Numbered from the stretch's first letter, positions 42,308 to 53,337 are shown. The stretch: DNA of 64,000 bases from Paralvinella palmiformis (GCA_025642065.1 JAODUP010000158.1:356001-420000); one strand, 5' to 3'. The notes: generated from the letters alone by a model not told the origin. Made by a program: numbers and translations.

Positions 42308-45300
42308 GTGTTTGCACAAGCATGCATGCACATACACACATAACATTTCTTTAATATGAATGCTGTAGCAAAATTGTGATATAGAATTATACTATGTTGT
42401 GATCCATACTGATAGATAGACAGCTGCCTAATAAAGCAAACAAAATTCTTGTCTAACACTTTCTAACCTACACGTGCTGAATAAGTTGCATACTGATGAC
42501 CAGATTTAGCTAACATTAGCATATTGTTTTATTTGGGAAAAGGTATGGAATATTTGGACCTCAAATAAGTTTTATCAAAAAGACATCTCTCTTCAGAAGC
42601 CATCATATAATAACAAATAAATAGGAGATTATTAAATTAACTGTATTTTTCTATCTATTTCCACACCTTGCATCTATTATGTTAATGCATAAATTAGACT
42701 TGTTAACAATCATAACGTAATACTGATCCCAACTGTAATTAAAGGAATATTGAAAATATCAATAAAAGTTTCCCCAAATCCAGCAATAACGTTTGCAAAC
42801 AATATACAACATCACAGATATAATGAAATCTTCTAAATTACTGACAGGTGGCTATCATTGCTTACTCGAAAGTCAGAAAATGGAGGAGAAAAGAGGAAGT
42901 CATGTGTTCCGATTTTAATAAGCACAAATATCATGAAGTCATCAGATGACAGATGCTCTGGCCATCCTCAGTACCATATATGTCTTCCTGTTCAACCAAC
43001 TATAGCTTTTGTTAACTAATGCAGTCCTCAGTTCATTTGGATAAATCTGACAGCTGGGTAGATGCTTCATGCTACATGAATGCAAAACAATTTTCATAAA
43101 TAATTTCATTATGTGGTTTTCTTTAGCCATTTCATTCATATTTGAGTTCGTTTGAATAAGGTAATATTCATAAATATGTTTTTGTTCTAGACTTCTGCAA
43201 TTGATACCCAAATAGAAACAAAAAACAAACAAACATGTGAATAAATTCAACAAAGATATTACCAGAGTATATAAAATTGTACAATGATACAAACATATAA
43301 CATAGCCCAGTAAATTAGAACTCATGGACCCATTATAATTTAGTATAAATAAAATTCCCCTTTTATATATTAGATCATTAAATCACTAGATTAAGTATAA
43401 ACAACAGTTATAATACTTATCAAGCATTTAAATTAATCTCTCACATCAAAACATCCCCTCTGTTCTTTCCGCGTATTACATATCTCAAATTTGTTCTTCC
43501 ATAAACAATATTACTGGCGGTTGACTGTTCTTCAAGTGTGTGCAAATATAAATATTTAAAAGCCATTGTTATAACTGGGTCATATGAGCAGCTTGTACTC
43601 AGTGATGTTATCCTTCAAGTGCTTCAAAGTGGTAATACCCACTGATGATGAGTCTTAGTTGATTCACAAATAATTTGAACGGTATTATTTAATATGTTGT
43701 ATCATTTTCTTATTTTGAAATCATTTATAATTTGTGTGAACATATTTCTGTTAGTCCTGAAAATTCAAAATGAAAGGGAACTTGTTCATTCAATGCTGTT
43801 GAAATTTATACATACCTGTTTAATTATAAATTTATATCAATATGCTATCTTATTTGTTAAGATATGGTATTAAAATAAAGTGAATACTTTTACTAACAGG
43901 AAACATTAAATTATACTAGTTCAGTGTAATCAAGACAATGTACACGTACCTATTATCACTTGATTTTGTAACCTTGTGGCTGATTTTCTAATGAACTATT
44001 CTGTACTCCATGCGAGTGTATGGATGAGTGAGTGAAATAGTATAGACAAAACATATATAAACGAGGAAGTGACTTAGTTCATCAAGAAAGTTATGATATT
44101 TTGACTGGGCAGAATTATTAAAATCTGATCAGATTATCAATATTAGTCCAACAAAATATTTGGCATCATGACCATAGTCAGATCAGTTTGTTTAGTTTAT
44201 AGTGCAAAATTTCAATTTTCAGATTTGAAAGTACAGCATCTATAATGAATTTATTGCCATAGTAAAGCTTTTTGCACACTGGACAAATGGATATAAATCA
44301 CCGAAACATTTGACATGTTTTATGCATAGCTGGCAAGTTAACATATATAACATGGTAATCTTAAAGTGATCATTTCACCCCCGAAGTGATCATTTCGCAC
44401 CTATTGATTCTGTATCGATTTCGAAATACCTTTATGGAGCACTTTTAAGTAATGTTCAATATAAGACAATAATAGGATAATATTTTATTCGAGAATAATT
44501 CCGAGTAAGATCTTTGCGTTGGTGGATCTCCTATGTACACAGATGTAATTAGTATACTTTGACGTAATATTTATTTTCTTTACAGTGCCGACAGTTGTCT
44601 TCTGTTGGATTGTGGTGAAAATACGGTGGGACAGCTGCTTCGTCACTATGGAAACGATGCAGATGACATGTTTACCAAACTAAAAGCTGTTTTCATTTCA
44701 CATCTTCATGCTGATCATCATTTGGTGAGTTGTCACTTTACTTTCCTGGACAAAATATATCACTATTAACGATAATTTCACGCAGTAAATAAAGATTTTT
44801 TCACTATGTGCTTTAAAACAAATTAAAGGAATGAGATTGAAGTTTTACTTTTGTGGATTGGACTTTTTTTGGTTTTGAGATTAAGAGCTAGGGCTTGGTC
44901 ATTCACAAACTGGGATGCCTTGTAACTATCCGCCAGGTGCCTGCTTTCATGCAGCTCTATTATTTGTATCCCACCTACTACTTATGAACAATAAACTGCC
45001 TATAATAGTTTGCTATTTTCCTATATTCTGCGTGTAGAGCACTGCACTGCAGACCTCAAGATCAGGATTTAAATTCAAGTGATAAATCTGTTTGTGGGAT
45101 GGATCATTAGAGAGTTGTCACTCTGCTATATATGTCCTAGTTAAGACAAGTGCCAAGGCTAAGCAAATCACTCATTTACTCACTCCAGAATTATAATTAA
45201 AGGTCCGCAAAAATATAAATAAATCACTATTAAAATATTTAGTTGCTGAAAATACAAGTATGTTTACAGTTTAGAAAAACCTACATCTTGTATTATATCT

Positions 45301-47046
45301 CTTTTACTATGGGCTTTTATCAATTATTTAATTAACTCCATTAGCATTGCTAGAATTACTGTATATTATTGTGTATAAGTTGAAGAACTAATATTAGAAT
45401 CTGTTAGAAATATAAGACTTATTTGTCTTACATGTAAATAACATCCAAAGGAAAACATATTTAATGGAATTTATCGATGAGCAAACCAAACTATCATAAT
45501 GATAATCGAAGAAATGTACATCACTGGGTGTCAACACATTGCTACTGGTATATCATATTTCACAGAATATTACCACTGGAAAAATTATATCATATAAAAT
45601 ATTTTGTATACAACCATCACTGTGAACAATTCACAAATAAAGTCACCACAAGTTCATAAAATACCTACTAACATGCATCTTCACATGACTATATATTTTG
45701 GTGGGATAAACATTAGACAGCAAAAACCTGTTAATCACTGCAAGGCTAGATTAGACTTAATTTCCTAAGCCAATTAGCTGATCAAACAATACCTCAAGTT
45801 TATGCCACATGTACAGATCATGACAGGTACATATTGCCACAGGCATAAATATATCATAGTAATTGTATTTGAACAATTTTATAGGCTTTTATGAACAATT
45901 CATTTACGGTAATGTCAATAATATTTTGATATGAAAGCGGTAAGAGAGGAAATGAACATTTTTCATCAACAATTATTTTCCATGATAAATGATGCATTTG
46001 TTTTATACATGAGATTGACTTATACATATGGGATGTATAACACTTAATTGAATAGTTGGTCCTGTATCTGCCATAACGTTCAAGAAAATCCACTTTATAA
46101 ATAACAGTTCTAACAATGACCAACTAGAATGAGGATTTCTATAATTAGTTGTATAATAGCACCAGCTGGCAGATTAATTATGTCAAAGGATCTCATTCAT
46201 AACCATGTAATTAATTGAAAGTATGGTATTAACCCCTATCCAGAAATGTAATGATTTATAAAGCAAGGTGAATGTGGAAACCAGAAAGGTCTTTAAACTT
46301 AACTAAAATATGACTATCTCAGAGCAGCAATCCGAACTGTAAAGTAATTTAATAAAACGAATTTATAGAAGCCATAATCAACAGTTTCCAAAAATGTTTG
46401 TGCAATTTTAAGAGCTAAGCAACCATGAGGAATTACAAATATTCTAATTTCTTTTTGCAAACAGGGTGTTACTGATGTTGCCATGTACAGAAAGAAGGTC
46501 TTACAATCGAGAGGACTCGACGTCTCTCCACTTCTTGTCATAGGCTCCAAGCCACTGGAGATGTGGAATGAGTTCTTGTCAGATATGTTTCCAGATGTGT
46601 TTGGCTTGATAAGGTATGTTTTCTTGTAGTAAATAGTCGTATTGAATGTCAATATTTAAGTAAACTTGCAATGAATTGAATTTTAAAAGGGTTTTCTGAA
46701 TGGTGATGATTACTAAGATAGCTTTCATCTGTTCACCTTGTGAAATATCTAATGAATTGGATGAACTGATTTATGTAATTATAAACATATCATTATTTGA
46801 GTTTATGTATGCCAGTTAGTGAACTTTCTTTCATCTACTTTCATCTCAGTTTTGGACGTAGTACGACTCTTGTTTATTTCTTGTGTAAAGTATTATTTTT
46901 AATATTTAGTTGAATCAAATTCATCTCGTTTAGCTCTCATTCATCGCTGTACAATATGTACAATTATTCCTACAGTCTACACCTACCCTGTTCTGATAGC
47001 AGAATGCAGTGCATAGCTTCTCAAATGCAAAATCACCCACTCTTTT

Positions 47047-47077
<31 letters not shown>

Positions 47078-50000
47078 TACACATACACACTTGTTAGTTA
47101 CATCTGCCAGGTATCCATTTACAGTTGACCAAGTCTTATGGAGGTTGTGACCAGTTTGCCCTTCATCACATAAACAAATTATGATTGTTCACATTATCAA
47201 CCAATGAAGATGCAGCTGTTGTACACTGTCTCATCGTTTACTTGTTTCCAGGATTATCCCCATCGGCATCTTTAACAAACACTTTGAAGGCAAGAAACCT
47301 GTTGAATACAGAGAGGTCCTTGATTTACTGGAAATGAAACATGTAGGTATCATATCGTAATCTGTCTATAATAGACAGTCACATGATCGAGGTCGGGTTC
47401 CAGTGATCAGTCACAATTAGACATTGATGTTTAGATAATACGTGATTGTCATCACAGTTATTTAAAATAAAATTATGTTACAGAATTATCAATTTTATTC
47501 GCCATTTATCACCAAAGCTATAAGATACACTATAATTACAGTATCTTTATTGGTACATTATTTTCATATATTTCAGTTATAATTTAGTTATAATTCTATA
47601 TTAATTTTTTACAGTCATATTATTTGGGGTATTATTATATTACATATTGATTGTACAGCATCTTTGAATGGTTCCTGCTAGTAAGGGCACGTCATTAAAT
47701 ATATCCTATTATTATTATATTATTATCTTGTTAGAGACATAGTTCACACACTTCATCTGAAACCTGATCTGTCCTAGTTATTACTCAAATATTTGTAAAC
47801 ATTTATTATATGAGCTGTATCTATGGCTATGTGTTATTTTTCAAGTGATTTTTATTACCAAAATTATTGTCCAATGCCATCACTCAAAGCCACTTATTAA
47901 TGACGCCTCTTGAGGTTCAAAGCTGGTTTCTTTTTAAGAATATCTACAACTGCACGATTATACTTGTAATATAATGACAGTGAGGTGAAGATGACATCCT
48001 GAAGATTATTATTTATACCCATTAACACTGAACTGTTATCAATTGGACTAAGATGTTCTTGGAATAAGAGAGGCACCATTAACTGTCACCTGATTAAATA
48101 AATATTAGCATAAGAATATCACGTTTATATTATAAACTGTTTACAACGAAGGTTATATTTGATGAAAGTTTCTTTCCTATAGGATTTGTAAAGCCTGTTA
48201 AAAACCTTACATACATCTACTCAACCAATAATTTGTATCAGTTCATGATAGTGGATTAACTATCAGCATCTTGTTTACTCGACAGATGGTCGGGCGCCTC
48301 CGTGGTCTAGCTTGTTGTGCATTGGACCACAGATCACTACCACCTGAGTTCAAATCTCATTGTGGGCATATCTGGAGGTTGTTTCATCTTTGACTTCGGT
48401 TTGTTACCTTTGGAGGTCGCTCGGCCCAATTAGCCTACCATGTGCACAAAAGTGGCCGTAAACATCAATCGTCATCATCTACAAATGATCTTCTGTTTTA
48501 TGTCTGTTTGCAGATTGAAAGTGTTCGTGTCCGACACGGTGGTATACCTTTCGGTATGGTGATCACCCATCAAAGTGGATGGAAGCTGGTTTATTCAGGG
48601 GACACCATGCCAGCGTATGGACTAGTTAAAGCAGGTAGAGTCATTAATTGATCACATCTAGTGCATCCTTTCATTGCAACTGGAATTTTTTATAAATACA
48701 TATTTTCATCCATCTAATAATAATAATAATAATGTATATTTAATAAAGCACCCTTACTAGCAGGAGCCATTCAAAGGCGCTGTACAAATAATATGTAATT
48801 TAACAATACCCCAAATAATGTCTGTAAAAACCCTGTAATGATTTAAAAGATAATAATTATTTATCTGTGCTTTTCTATGTGCAGGCATGGATTGTGATTT
48901 ACTTATACACGAGGCAACGATGGAAGATGATATGACAGAAGATGCACAAGCAAAGAAACACAGGTACAATAATAAAACACCAGTCTTTATATATATATAC
49001 AGCAATTTGTTTGCGCCTATAAGATTTTGTGAAACAAAATTACATCCTGTTCACAGGGTTCACACTGGTCCTTGTGAACCTGGAAAGTCCTGGAATTTGA
49101 AATTTGGATTACAAGCCTGGATAGTCCTGGAATTTTTGTAGAGGTCCTTGAAAGTCCTGGAATTTAGACATATGTATCTACATTTCTAATCATAAGCATG
49201 AATTCAGTCATTACACCTCTTCGAAAATGTTGAGTCTCACCACCACCAATTGCACACTACTGACCTACAGTGTTTGCGTTATTTCAATGTCCATCCACTG
49301 GTCCTGGAATTTGACATTGGAAGGTCCTGGAAAGTCCTGGAATTTGAGATGTCAAAATGTGTATGAACCCTGTATTCACTTCTTAATTGCCAAAGGCAGC
49401 ATTTCCTACCAAACCATCAGTGTACAGCAGACTGCACAAAATCCTCCTAATATAAATACAGTACAATCCCTCATTGTGGGCATTTCTGAATTGCGGTCAG
49501 TGCCTAAAATATGGCCAGATTTTATGGTTCCAAACAGCCACCCATATCATAGAATGCCAATTAATGGCCATTCCTCTAGTGCATATTACAGCCAGCATGT
49601 GTAGTACCAAATATCAATTGAAGCCAACAGTAATGGCTAATCAGGATACATCACTGATTCCACATATTGAAATAGATATATATTATCCTGCATTTATGTA
49701 TCTTTTATTTAAGTCTTTTAAGTTTAACTGATTTTTATTTTGTTTTACAGCACAACCTCACAAGCCATCAACATCGGACTCGACATGAAGGCTAAGTTCA
49801 TATTGCTCACTCACTTCAGCCAGCGCTATCCGAAGATACCTTTGTTCAATGATAACTTCTCCGATAAAGTTGGCATAGCTTTCGACAACATGAGAGTGAG
49901 TAGCATAATAATTGCAATAAGCGGCATAAATGTGCACACCTTTAGTCTGTTTAACATATGTGTTACAGCTGTGGGACAGTACTTGGAGCAAGTGTCCCAG

Positions 50001-50257
50001 ATGTTGACTTCACCTGATGCTTTCCAGATTCTGATTACTGAATTTCTATTAATAGAATTTTAATTTTATTGCTATTGTTGCCGGTGTGTCGTTATACAGC
50101 ATTCATATTCCGAACACGGACGGCAATTTGTATCAAATATTTATTATAAATAAATATGTAAATGTTGAAAAGAAAAAACACAAGGACTCTAGAATAATTC
50201 CAAAGCATAATATTTTTAAATCATTATTACATCATAACAACATTTATATACTCTGCA

Positions 50258-50291
<34 letters not shown>

Positions 50292-52141
50292 AATTACATC
50301 ATTTATAATACACAATAATACAAAATAATACATAATATTTGGGATATACAATAATACATAATATTTAGGAGACATAATAATTCGAAAGTAAACTTAACCC
50401 TTTGCAGAGTCCTTTAGAATATAATATATAATTAATCCAATATTGTGTAAACAAATATAATGACGCTCTGTGTAGCTAAAAAAACCTTATAATTATTAAT
50501 TCACCAAACATCCCTATTATACTACTATGACATTACTCCAATAAAACTCAGCTAAATAAATTGTGATTCCAAATCAGTAAACATTTATTAAGACAAATTA
50601 AGCTCAAAGTGAGCACTGTGCACAAAGTGAGCACTGTGATAATTTACTTTGTGACAAACTAGAAAATTATGAAAACAGTATACATTTCATATCCCTAAGG
50701 TGTTTATAATATACTATTTCATAAATATTATCCAGGTAATGGGTTAAAGTACTTGCTGATATAATCATATATGCCTCATAACACCGATAAATGTTTTGAT
50801 GACGGTAAGCAGTAAGATTCTGTGTGTATTGTTTATGTTTATTTCGTAAGTTAGGGCCTAGACCCGTAGTACAAAGGCTTAATTATCTTGGTACATGTAA
50901 AGATACACTACAGCAGTGCAATTATGTTGCAACATACAATAATAACATATGCAAAAATAAACCAACTGCTTTGATGCATGTTTCATTTCTCGATTTTAAA
51001 ATCATATACATTGAGTTAATATCCCTTACTTGAAACTTCTGTAAAAAAAAGTTGACATATATTTATTTCGGAGATTCTGTATATAGACCTTTAGATGTCA
51101 GTTGAATATATAAGATTCTCTTTACTTCCAAGTTATATAGCTGTCATTGTACAGGATCATCAAAATGTAATGTAAAACTTCCTTGGTACTTTATGTTTTT
51201 CTCATGAAGTATGACTGTACTTAACATTGAAGATGTGATTATTCAACCTGTGATTGCAATCATAAAATGAGTCATTGGTTCTAGGGAATCATCAACAGGC
51301 ATTAATATCAGGCAATCATCATTGATGCCATAAGAGCAACCCAACACTAAAGACAGCTTGCTGCTACTCGAAGTTGTTCAATTACGGAATTGGATTTGAT
51401 GGTCAATTCCAATTTTGAAATTGATTATTTAAAAAAAAATAGAATTGGACTTGAAATTGATAAATTTGGAAATGGAATTGAAGTTTCCTGTAAAATAAAT
51501 TAAATCCACAAATTAATTTACCATTTAATTTTTTAATTCAGAAATATTTCTTCCATGACAATCCTACTTGGAATATAAAGTACTCAGAGTACCTACTCAT
51601 GGTAAAAAGTAGTAGGTAAAAAAAGATTCAGTAAAAACGGAATTGGAATTGATACATTTGGATTTGGAATTGATAAATTTTATGTTAAATTGGAATTGAC
51701 CGAATGGAATTGGAATTGACAAATATGGAATTGACCCCATGTCTGATTATGACAGTTAATTAGATTTAAGCTTAGTCTGATCTTTAATACTATAAAGTTG
51801 CCACTAACACCACATTTCCCCCATATTTTTGTGTGTTTATTACTGACTTTCATTTTATTTTTTTAGGTGTTTTAGTATTTGTATCTGGCTGACCAGTTAC
51901 GGTAATCATTGTGTCTCCTTATACTGTCCAGGTTCGTCTCAGTGAGCTTCAAATCCTGCCAATGTTGAAAGAGAAACTGAAGGCGGTGTTTGCTGAGGAC
52001 ATCAACAATCTTGAGCTGGAGGCAATTAAACGGACGGTCAGCAAAAGAAGAAAACAGAACAACAAAGATGAAAAGAATCTGAAAGTGAAAGCAGATGACA
52101 ATAATGAAAAACTGCAAGAAAAAAGTGCCACTTCGTTATGA
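24495..52141 (+). CDS. ELAC2: Long-form tRNase Z, complete, 23 coding exons
   Basis: Zinc endonuclease that trims pre-tRNA 3' trailers in nucleus and mitochondria. Exons: 24495-24787, 27270-27320, 29236-29306, 31263-31327, 33497-33557, 34619-34718, 34856-34905, 35891-35952, 36162-36220, 37614-37674, 38950-39001, 39225-39387, 39708-39855, 40082-40176, 40721-40833, 41052-41145, 44586-44724, 46465-46613, 47252-47342, 48514-48634, 48885-48963, 49751-49895, 51932-52141 (TGA). All junctions keep frame, giving about 823 residues (human 826). The degenerate amino half has [11 protein letters not shown] and [13 protein letters not shown]. The catalytic half has the substrate loop PNKVRN (~499-504), LLLDCGE, zinc motif HLHADHH (~552-558), SGDTMP (~667-672), [10 protein letters not shown] and HFSQRY (~727-732). 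The C-tail is Lys-rich. The first ~36 residues are basic and low in acids, like a mitochondrial presequence, with internal Met37/Met39. Exon 7 is the least certain. Confidence 0.95.
24788..27269 (+). other. ELAC2 intron 1
   Basis: No coding or RNA gene recognised. Contains a poly-C run near 26510-26519 and a long (AC)n tract at 26996-27070. A fragment near 26405-26470 (CTATGCTGCAAAGCTGTAAG) weakly recalls the family D SINE head but is too short to call. Confidence 0.5.
26996..27070. repeat. (AC)n microsatellite, about 37 units
   Basis: Longest perfect dinucleotide run in the window, within ELAC2 intron 1. Confidence 0.97.
27825..28058. mobile_element. MITE-like repeat built of GGAATTGGAATTGA subunits (copy 1)
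   Basis: Starts near GGTCAATTCAATTCCGGAAT and ends GGAATTGACCCCATTGTCTG. The reverse complement of the end gives GGGGTCAATTCC, so the ends form an inverted repeat. The interior repeats GGAATTGRAATTGA-type units and holds GTAAAAAGTAGTA. It aligns over its length with 51370-51742. No coding capacity. Lies in ELAC2 intron 2. Confidence 0.7.
28190..28245. repeat. Short dispersed motif E (diverged)
   Basis: TTTTATATAGCACC, CTTACT, and then GTGCTGTACAT; shares the order of blocks seen at 48712-48800, 47655-47705 and 53338-53400. Confidence 0.35.
28955..29095 (-). mobile_element. tRNA-derived SINE, family D
   Basis: Reverse complement reads CCAGATGTTCAATGGTTAGA, GTACTGTGCTGCAAACATCT, box-B-like GAGTTCGAATTC, TTGTGGAATTTTCTTCTC and ATATATCCCAGGTGCC. 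This is the block order of family D. Lies in ELAC2 intron 2. Confidence 0.7.
31203..31241. repeat. (TA)n microsatellite before ELAC2 exon 4
   Basis: TA run ending 21 bases before the exon 4 start at 31263. Confidence 0.95.
31566..31722 (+). mobile_element. SINE family A
   Basis: Head TGGCGCCTCCATAGTCTAAC, then GGTAGTGTGG, CCACAGATCTCAACCACCGA; tail TTTGTAGGTCACTCAGCCCA, TTTAGTTTACC, GCACAGAGATGACCATAAAA. Shorter between head and tail than the other copies. Lies in ELAC2 intron 4. Confidence 0.8.
31866..32015 (-). mobile_element. tRNA-derived SINE, family D
   Basis: Reverse complement has GAGATAACACAGTGGTTAAG, AGCACTGTGTTGCAAATATC, box-B-like GGGTTCAAATCTGG, TTTGTAAGATTTGTTTCTTC and ATATGTCTCATGTGGGTCC. 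Lies in ELAC2 intron 4. Confidence 0.75.
32353..32620 (-). mobile_element. tRNA-derived SINE, family B
   Basis: Reverse complement begins GCCTCAATGGCCTAGTGGGC and AAGAGTGCAGGAC, has box-B-like GGAGGTTCGAGTCCCTGC, CATCCAACCAGGCAACTGGC, CCGCCGAATATGCCATC and tail GTAAAATAACTGCCATTTTG. Full-length partner of 16254-16531. Lies in ELAC2 intron 4. Confidence 0.85.
32740..32860 (+). mobile_element. SINE family D fragment without its head
   Basis: Box-B-like GAGCTCAAATCCAGATC followed by TTTGTGGGATATTTTCCCCC and CCCATACGTCCAAG, then CGGAGCTAGACAACTCA. Same block order as the D copies at 45035 and 58286. Confidence 0.55.
34378..34411. repeat. (TA)n microsatellite
   Basis: TA run within ELAC2 intron 5. 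Confidence 0.95.
35021..35203 (+). mobile_element. tRNA-derived SINE, family A
   Basis: Head with AATGGTCTAATGGTAATTTG, TTGGACCACAGATCACTACC; box-B-like GTTTGAATCTTCGAGTGGGC; tail GTAGGTCGCCCGGCCCATTT, AGCCTACCACGTGCACAAAA, GTGGCTGTAAA, ending in an ATC repeat. Lies in ELAC2 intron 7. Confidence 0.85.
36058..36100. repeat. (TG)n microsatellite upstream of ELAC2 exon 9
   Basis: TG run of about 21 units ending 61 bases before exon 9 (36162); UG-rich in the pre-mRNA. Confidence 0.95.
37736..37900 (+). mobile_element. tRNA-derived SINE, family D (diverged)
   Basis: GTGCTCTGATTGGCTCAATT, GATAAAGCG, box-B-like GGGTTCATGCCCC, GTGTTTGTGAGGTAATTCTG, then GACCAATACC-like and AAAGAAACTACTCACTGA. Lies in ELAC2 intron 10. 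Confidence 0.6.
38755..38804. repeat. (TA)n microsatellite, about 25 units
   Basis: Longest TA run in ELAC2; lies in intron 10. Confidence 0.97.
40934..40996. repeat. (GT)n microsatellite upstream of ELAC2 exon 16
   Basis: GT run with one ATTTT interruption, ending 55 bases before exon 16 (41052). Confidence 0.96.
42247..42304. repeat. (CA)n microsatellite, about 29 units
   Basis: Perfect CA run in ELAC2 intron 16. Confidence 0.97.
43387..43563 (-). pseudogene. Inverted partial copy of ELAC2 exon 14 with flanks
   Basis: The reverse complement of this 177-base segment aligns without gaps to 40058-40234, which holds exon 14 (40082-40176), 24 bases of upstream intron and 58 bases of downstream intron. 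By eye there are 7 mismatches (about 96% identity). One of them turns the acceptor TGCAG into TGCAC. The reading frame stays open and the GATGTGAGAG donor is intact. Similarity stops sharply on both sides, so this is a segmental inverted duplication and not a spliced retrocopy. Confidence 0.93.
45035..45185 (+). mobile_element. tRNA-derived SINE, family D
   Basis: TAGAGCACTGCACTGCAGAC, CTCAAGATCAGGATTTAAAT, TGTTTGTGGGATGGATCATT, TATGTCCTAGTTAAGACAAG, GCCAAGGCTAAGCAAATCAC. The box B is mutated. Lies in ELAC2 intron 17. Confidence 0.65.
47655..47705 (-). repeat. Short dispersed motif E
   Basis: Plus strand reads TGTACAGCATCTTTGAATGG, TTCCTGCTAGTAAGGGCAC, the reverse-complement form of the motif at 48712-48800. 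Confidence 0.55.
48292..48480 (+). mobile_element. tRNA-derived SINE, family A, near full length
   Basis: Head GGCGCCTCCGTGGTCTAGCT; GGACCACAGATCACTACCAC; box-B-like GAGTTCAAATCTC; CTTTGACTTCGGTTTGTTAC; tail TTGGAGGTCGCTCGGCCCAA, TTAGCCTACC, GTGCACAAAAGTGGCCGTAA and a CATCATC end. It ends about 33 bases before exon 20 (48514), so it forms most of the 3' end of intron 19. Confidence 0.88.
48712..48800 (+). repeat. Short dispersed motif E
   Basis: Begins with an (ATA)n run, then TTTAATAAAGCACCCTTACT, AGCAGGAGCCATTCAAAGGC, GCTGTACAAATAA. Related segments lie at 47655-47705 and 53338-53400 in the opposite orientation. Confidence 0.6.
49054..49372. mobile_element. hAT-type MITE of about 319 bases in ELAC2 intron 21
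   Basis: Starts CAGGGTTCACAC and ends GTATGAACCCTG, whose reverse complement is CAGGGTTCATAC: a 12-base inverted repeat with one mismatch and the CAGGG start typical of hAT elements. Inside each end lies CCTGGAAAGTCCTGGAATTT. Flanking 8-mers CTGTTCAC and GTATTCAC match at 6 of 8 positions, a possible decayed target duplication. No coding capacity. Confidence 0.8.
50259..50290. repeat. (TA)n microsatellite
   Basis: TA run in ELAC2 intron 22. Confidence 0.95.
51370..51742. mobile_element. MITE-like repeat built of GGAATTGGAATTGA subunits (copy 2)
   Basis: Shares with 27825-28058 the start (GTTCAATTACGGAATTGG vs ATTCAATTCCGGAATTGG), the centre GGTAAAAAGTAGTAGGTAAA, the block GGAATTGATAAATTTTATGT and the end ATGGAATTGACCCCATGTCT. 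Longer than copy 1 by a central insertion with AAATATTTCTTCC. Lies in ELAC2 intron 22. Confidence 0.7.
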
Positions 52142-52202
52142 TAATGACGACGATGATGGTAATGATTATTTTTATTAGTGAATGATATTGTGGATTCTAG
52201 GT

Positions 52203-52208
52203 AATAAA
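52203..52208 (+). terminator. Candidate ELAC2 polyadenylation signal
   Basis: AATAAA 62 bases after the ELAC2 stop codon. No transcript evidence is available; later AATAAA copies (for example near 52770) are possible alternatives. Confidence 0.45.
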
Positions 52209-53299
52209 GACAGCCATTGCACTAAGTACATTGTATTGGTAATGTGTTAACAGTTAATGCTGATAAGTTGCAATATATAAAGCTTTTATGTGAACACTCG
52301 TCTCATTTTTATTAACTTTTCATCTGGTAGGTGAATTTTATTGATCCACATTATGGATAGATTTTCATAATATTTAAAAATTTTAATAATGTACCTGTTA
52401 GGAAGAAAATGAAAAATACTTTTGAACAATTTAAATATTCAAACTGTGATATGTGTGCAATTGTGTCTGCAGAAGAAGATAAAAAATAGATTCATCAGTT
52501 TTTAAATAGTATGCATTTATACATACACACAAACACGTGCACAAACCTATTGTTTCCTATCATCTTTTTATCACGTGCAATACAAATGATATTTATTTCA
52601 CCCCAAACTGCATAAAGAGACAAATGAAGAATCTATTAACACTTCAGTAATATGATAGATAATTTAATTTATATCAAGTTTGTAACATCATTGCACTACT
52701 AATTACTCGTTGTTCATCATTTTATTAACATAAATAGAATATATCTTACTCATCGCTATTATTTTCAAATAAATATGCAGTAAATCTGTTTAATAAAAAG
52801 TTACAACACTTAAGAACACTGATAATAGTCCGGAACACAATGTTCTATGCCAAGTGATATGTAATAAAGAACACAGATTGTCTAGTAATACTGGTTAAGG
52901 TTTATATCTAACAACAGCAAAACCACATCCTACTAGAAACTGTAGAAGTACTAAAATACAGTCCTATTTAGCTAAATATAGCAATACAATTCGAGTTAGA
53001 ACTTATCACAGCCAATGGTTTCGTTATTTACAACTGCCAACAAACCTGTACAAGAGTGGACGGAATATTGATAAAGGTGATCACATAATATGGCAACATA
53101 TTGCGCCAGTCAGGATATTTGATTCAATTTCTGGCTATAATGCATGGGGAATTATTTGTATCGAAATGTTTGTCAACTGGGTCTACTTCTCCTACCACTA
53201 AATTAATACTTAGAACAACTACAGGAATCATTTAATAGCTTCAAATACAGAAGCAGTGTAGGGAAATTCTGGTATACCTAAAATTTTAATTTCTAAATG

Positions 53300-53302
<3 letters not shown>

Positions 53303-53331
<29 letters not shown>
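53303..53331. repeat. (TA)n microsatellite
   Basis: TA run directly before a copy of dispersed motif E. Confidence 0.95.
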
Positions 53332-53333
<2 letters not shown>

Positions 53334-53337
53334 TATT

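Larger units (their letters stand above)
41146..44585 (+). other. ELAC2 intron 16
   Basis: Longest stretch between the linker exons and the zinc-motif exon. Besides the (CA)n tract and the inverted exon copy listed separately I see no gene. The block at about 41450-41790 is a little richer in GC and may be an unrecognised transposon piece. A 127-codon minus frame at 42942-43325 has no recognisable domain. Confidence 0.5.

Noticed and set aside
42942..43325. Minus-strand open frame of 127 codons in ELAC2 intron 16
   Set aside because: AT-rich composition, no recognisable domain, no splice partners, and many hydrophobic/low-complexity residues. Probably chance or an eroded repeat.
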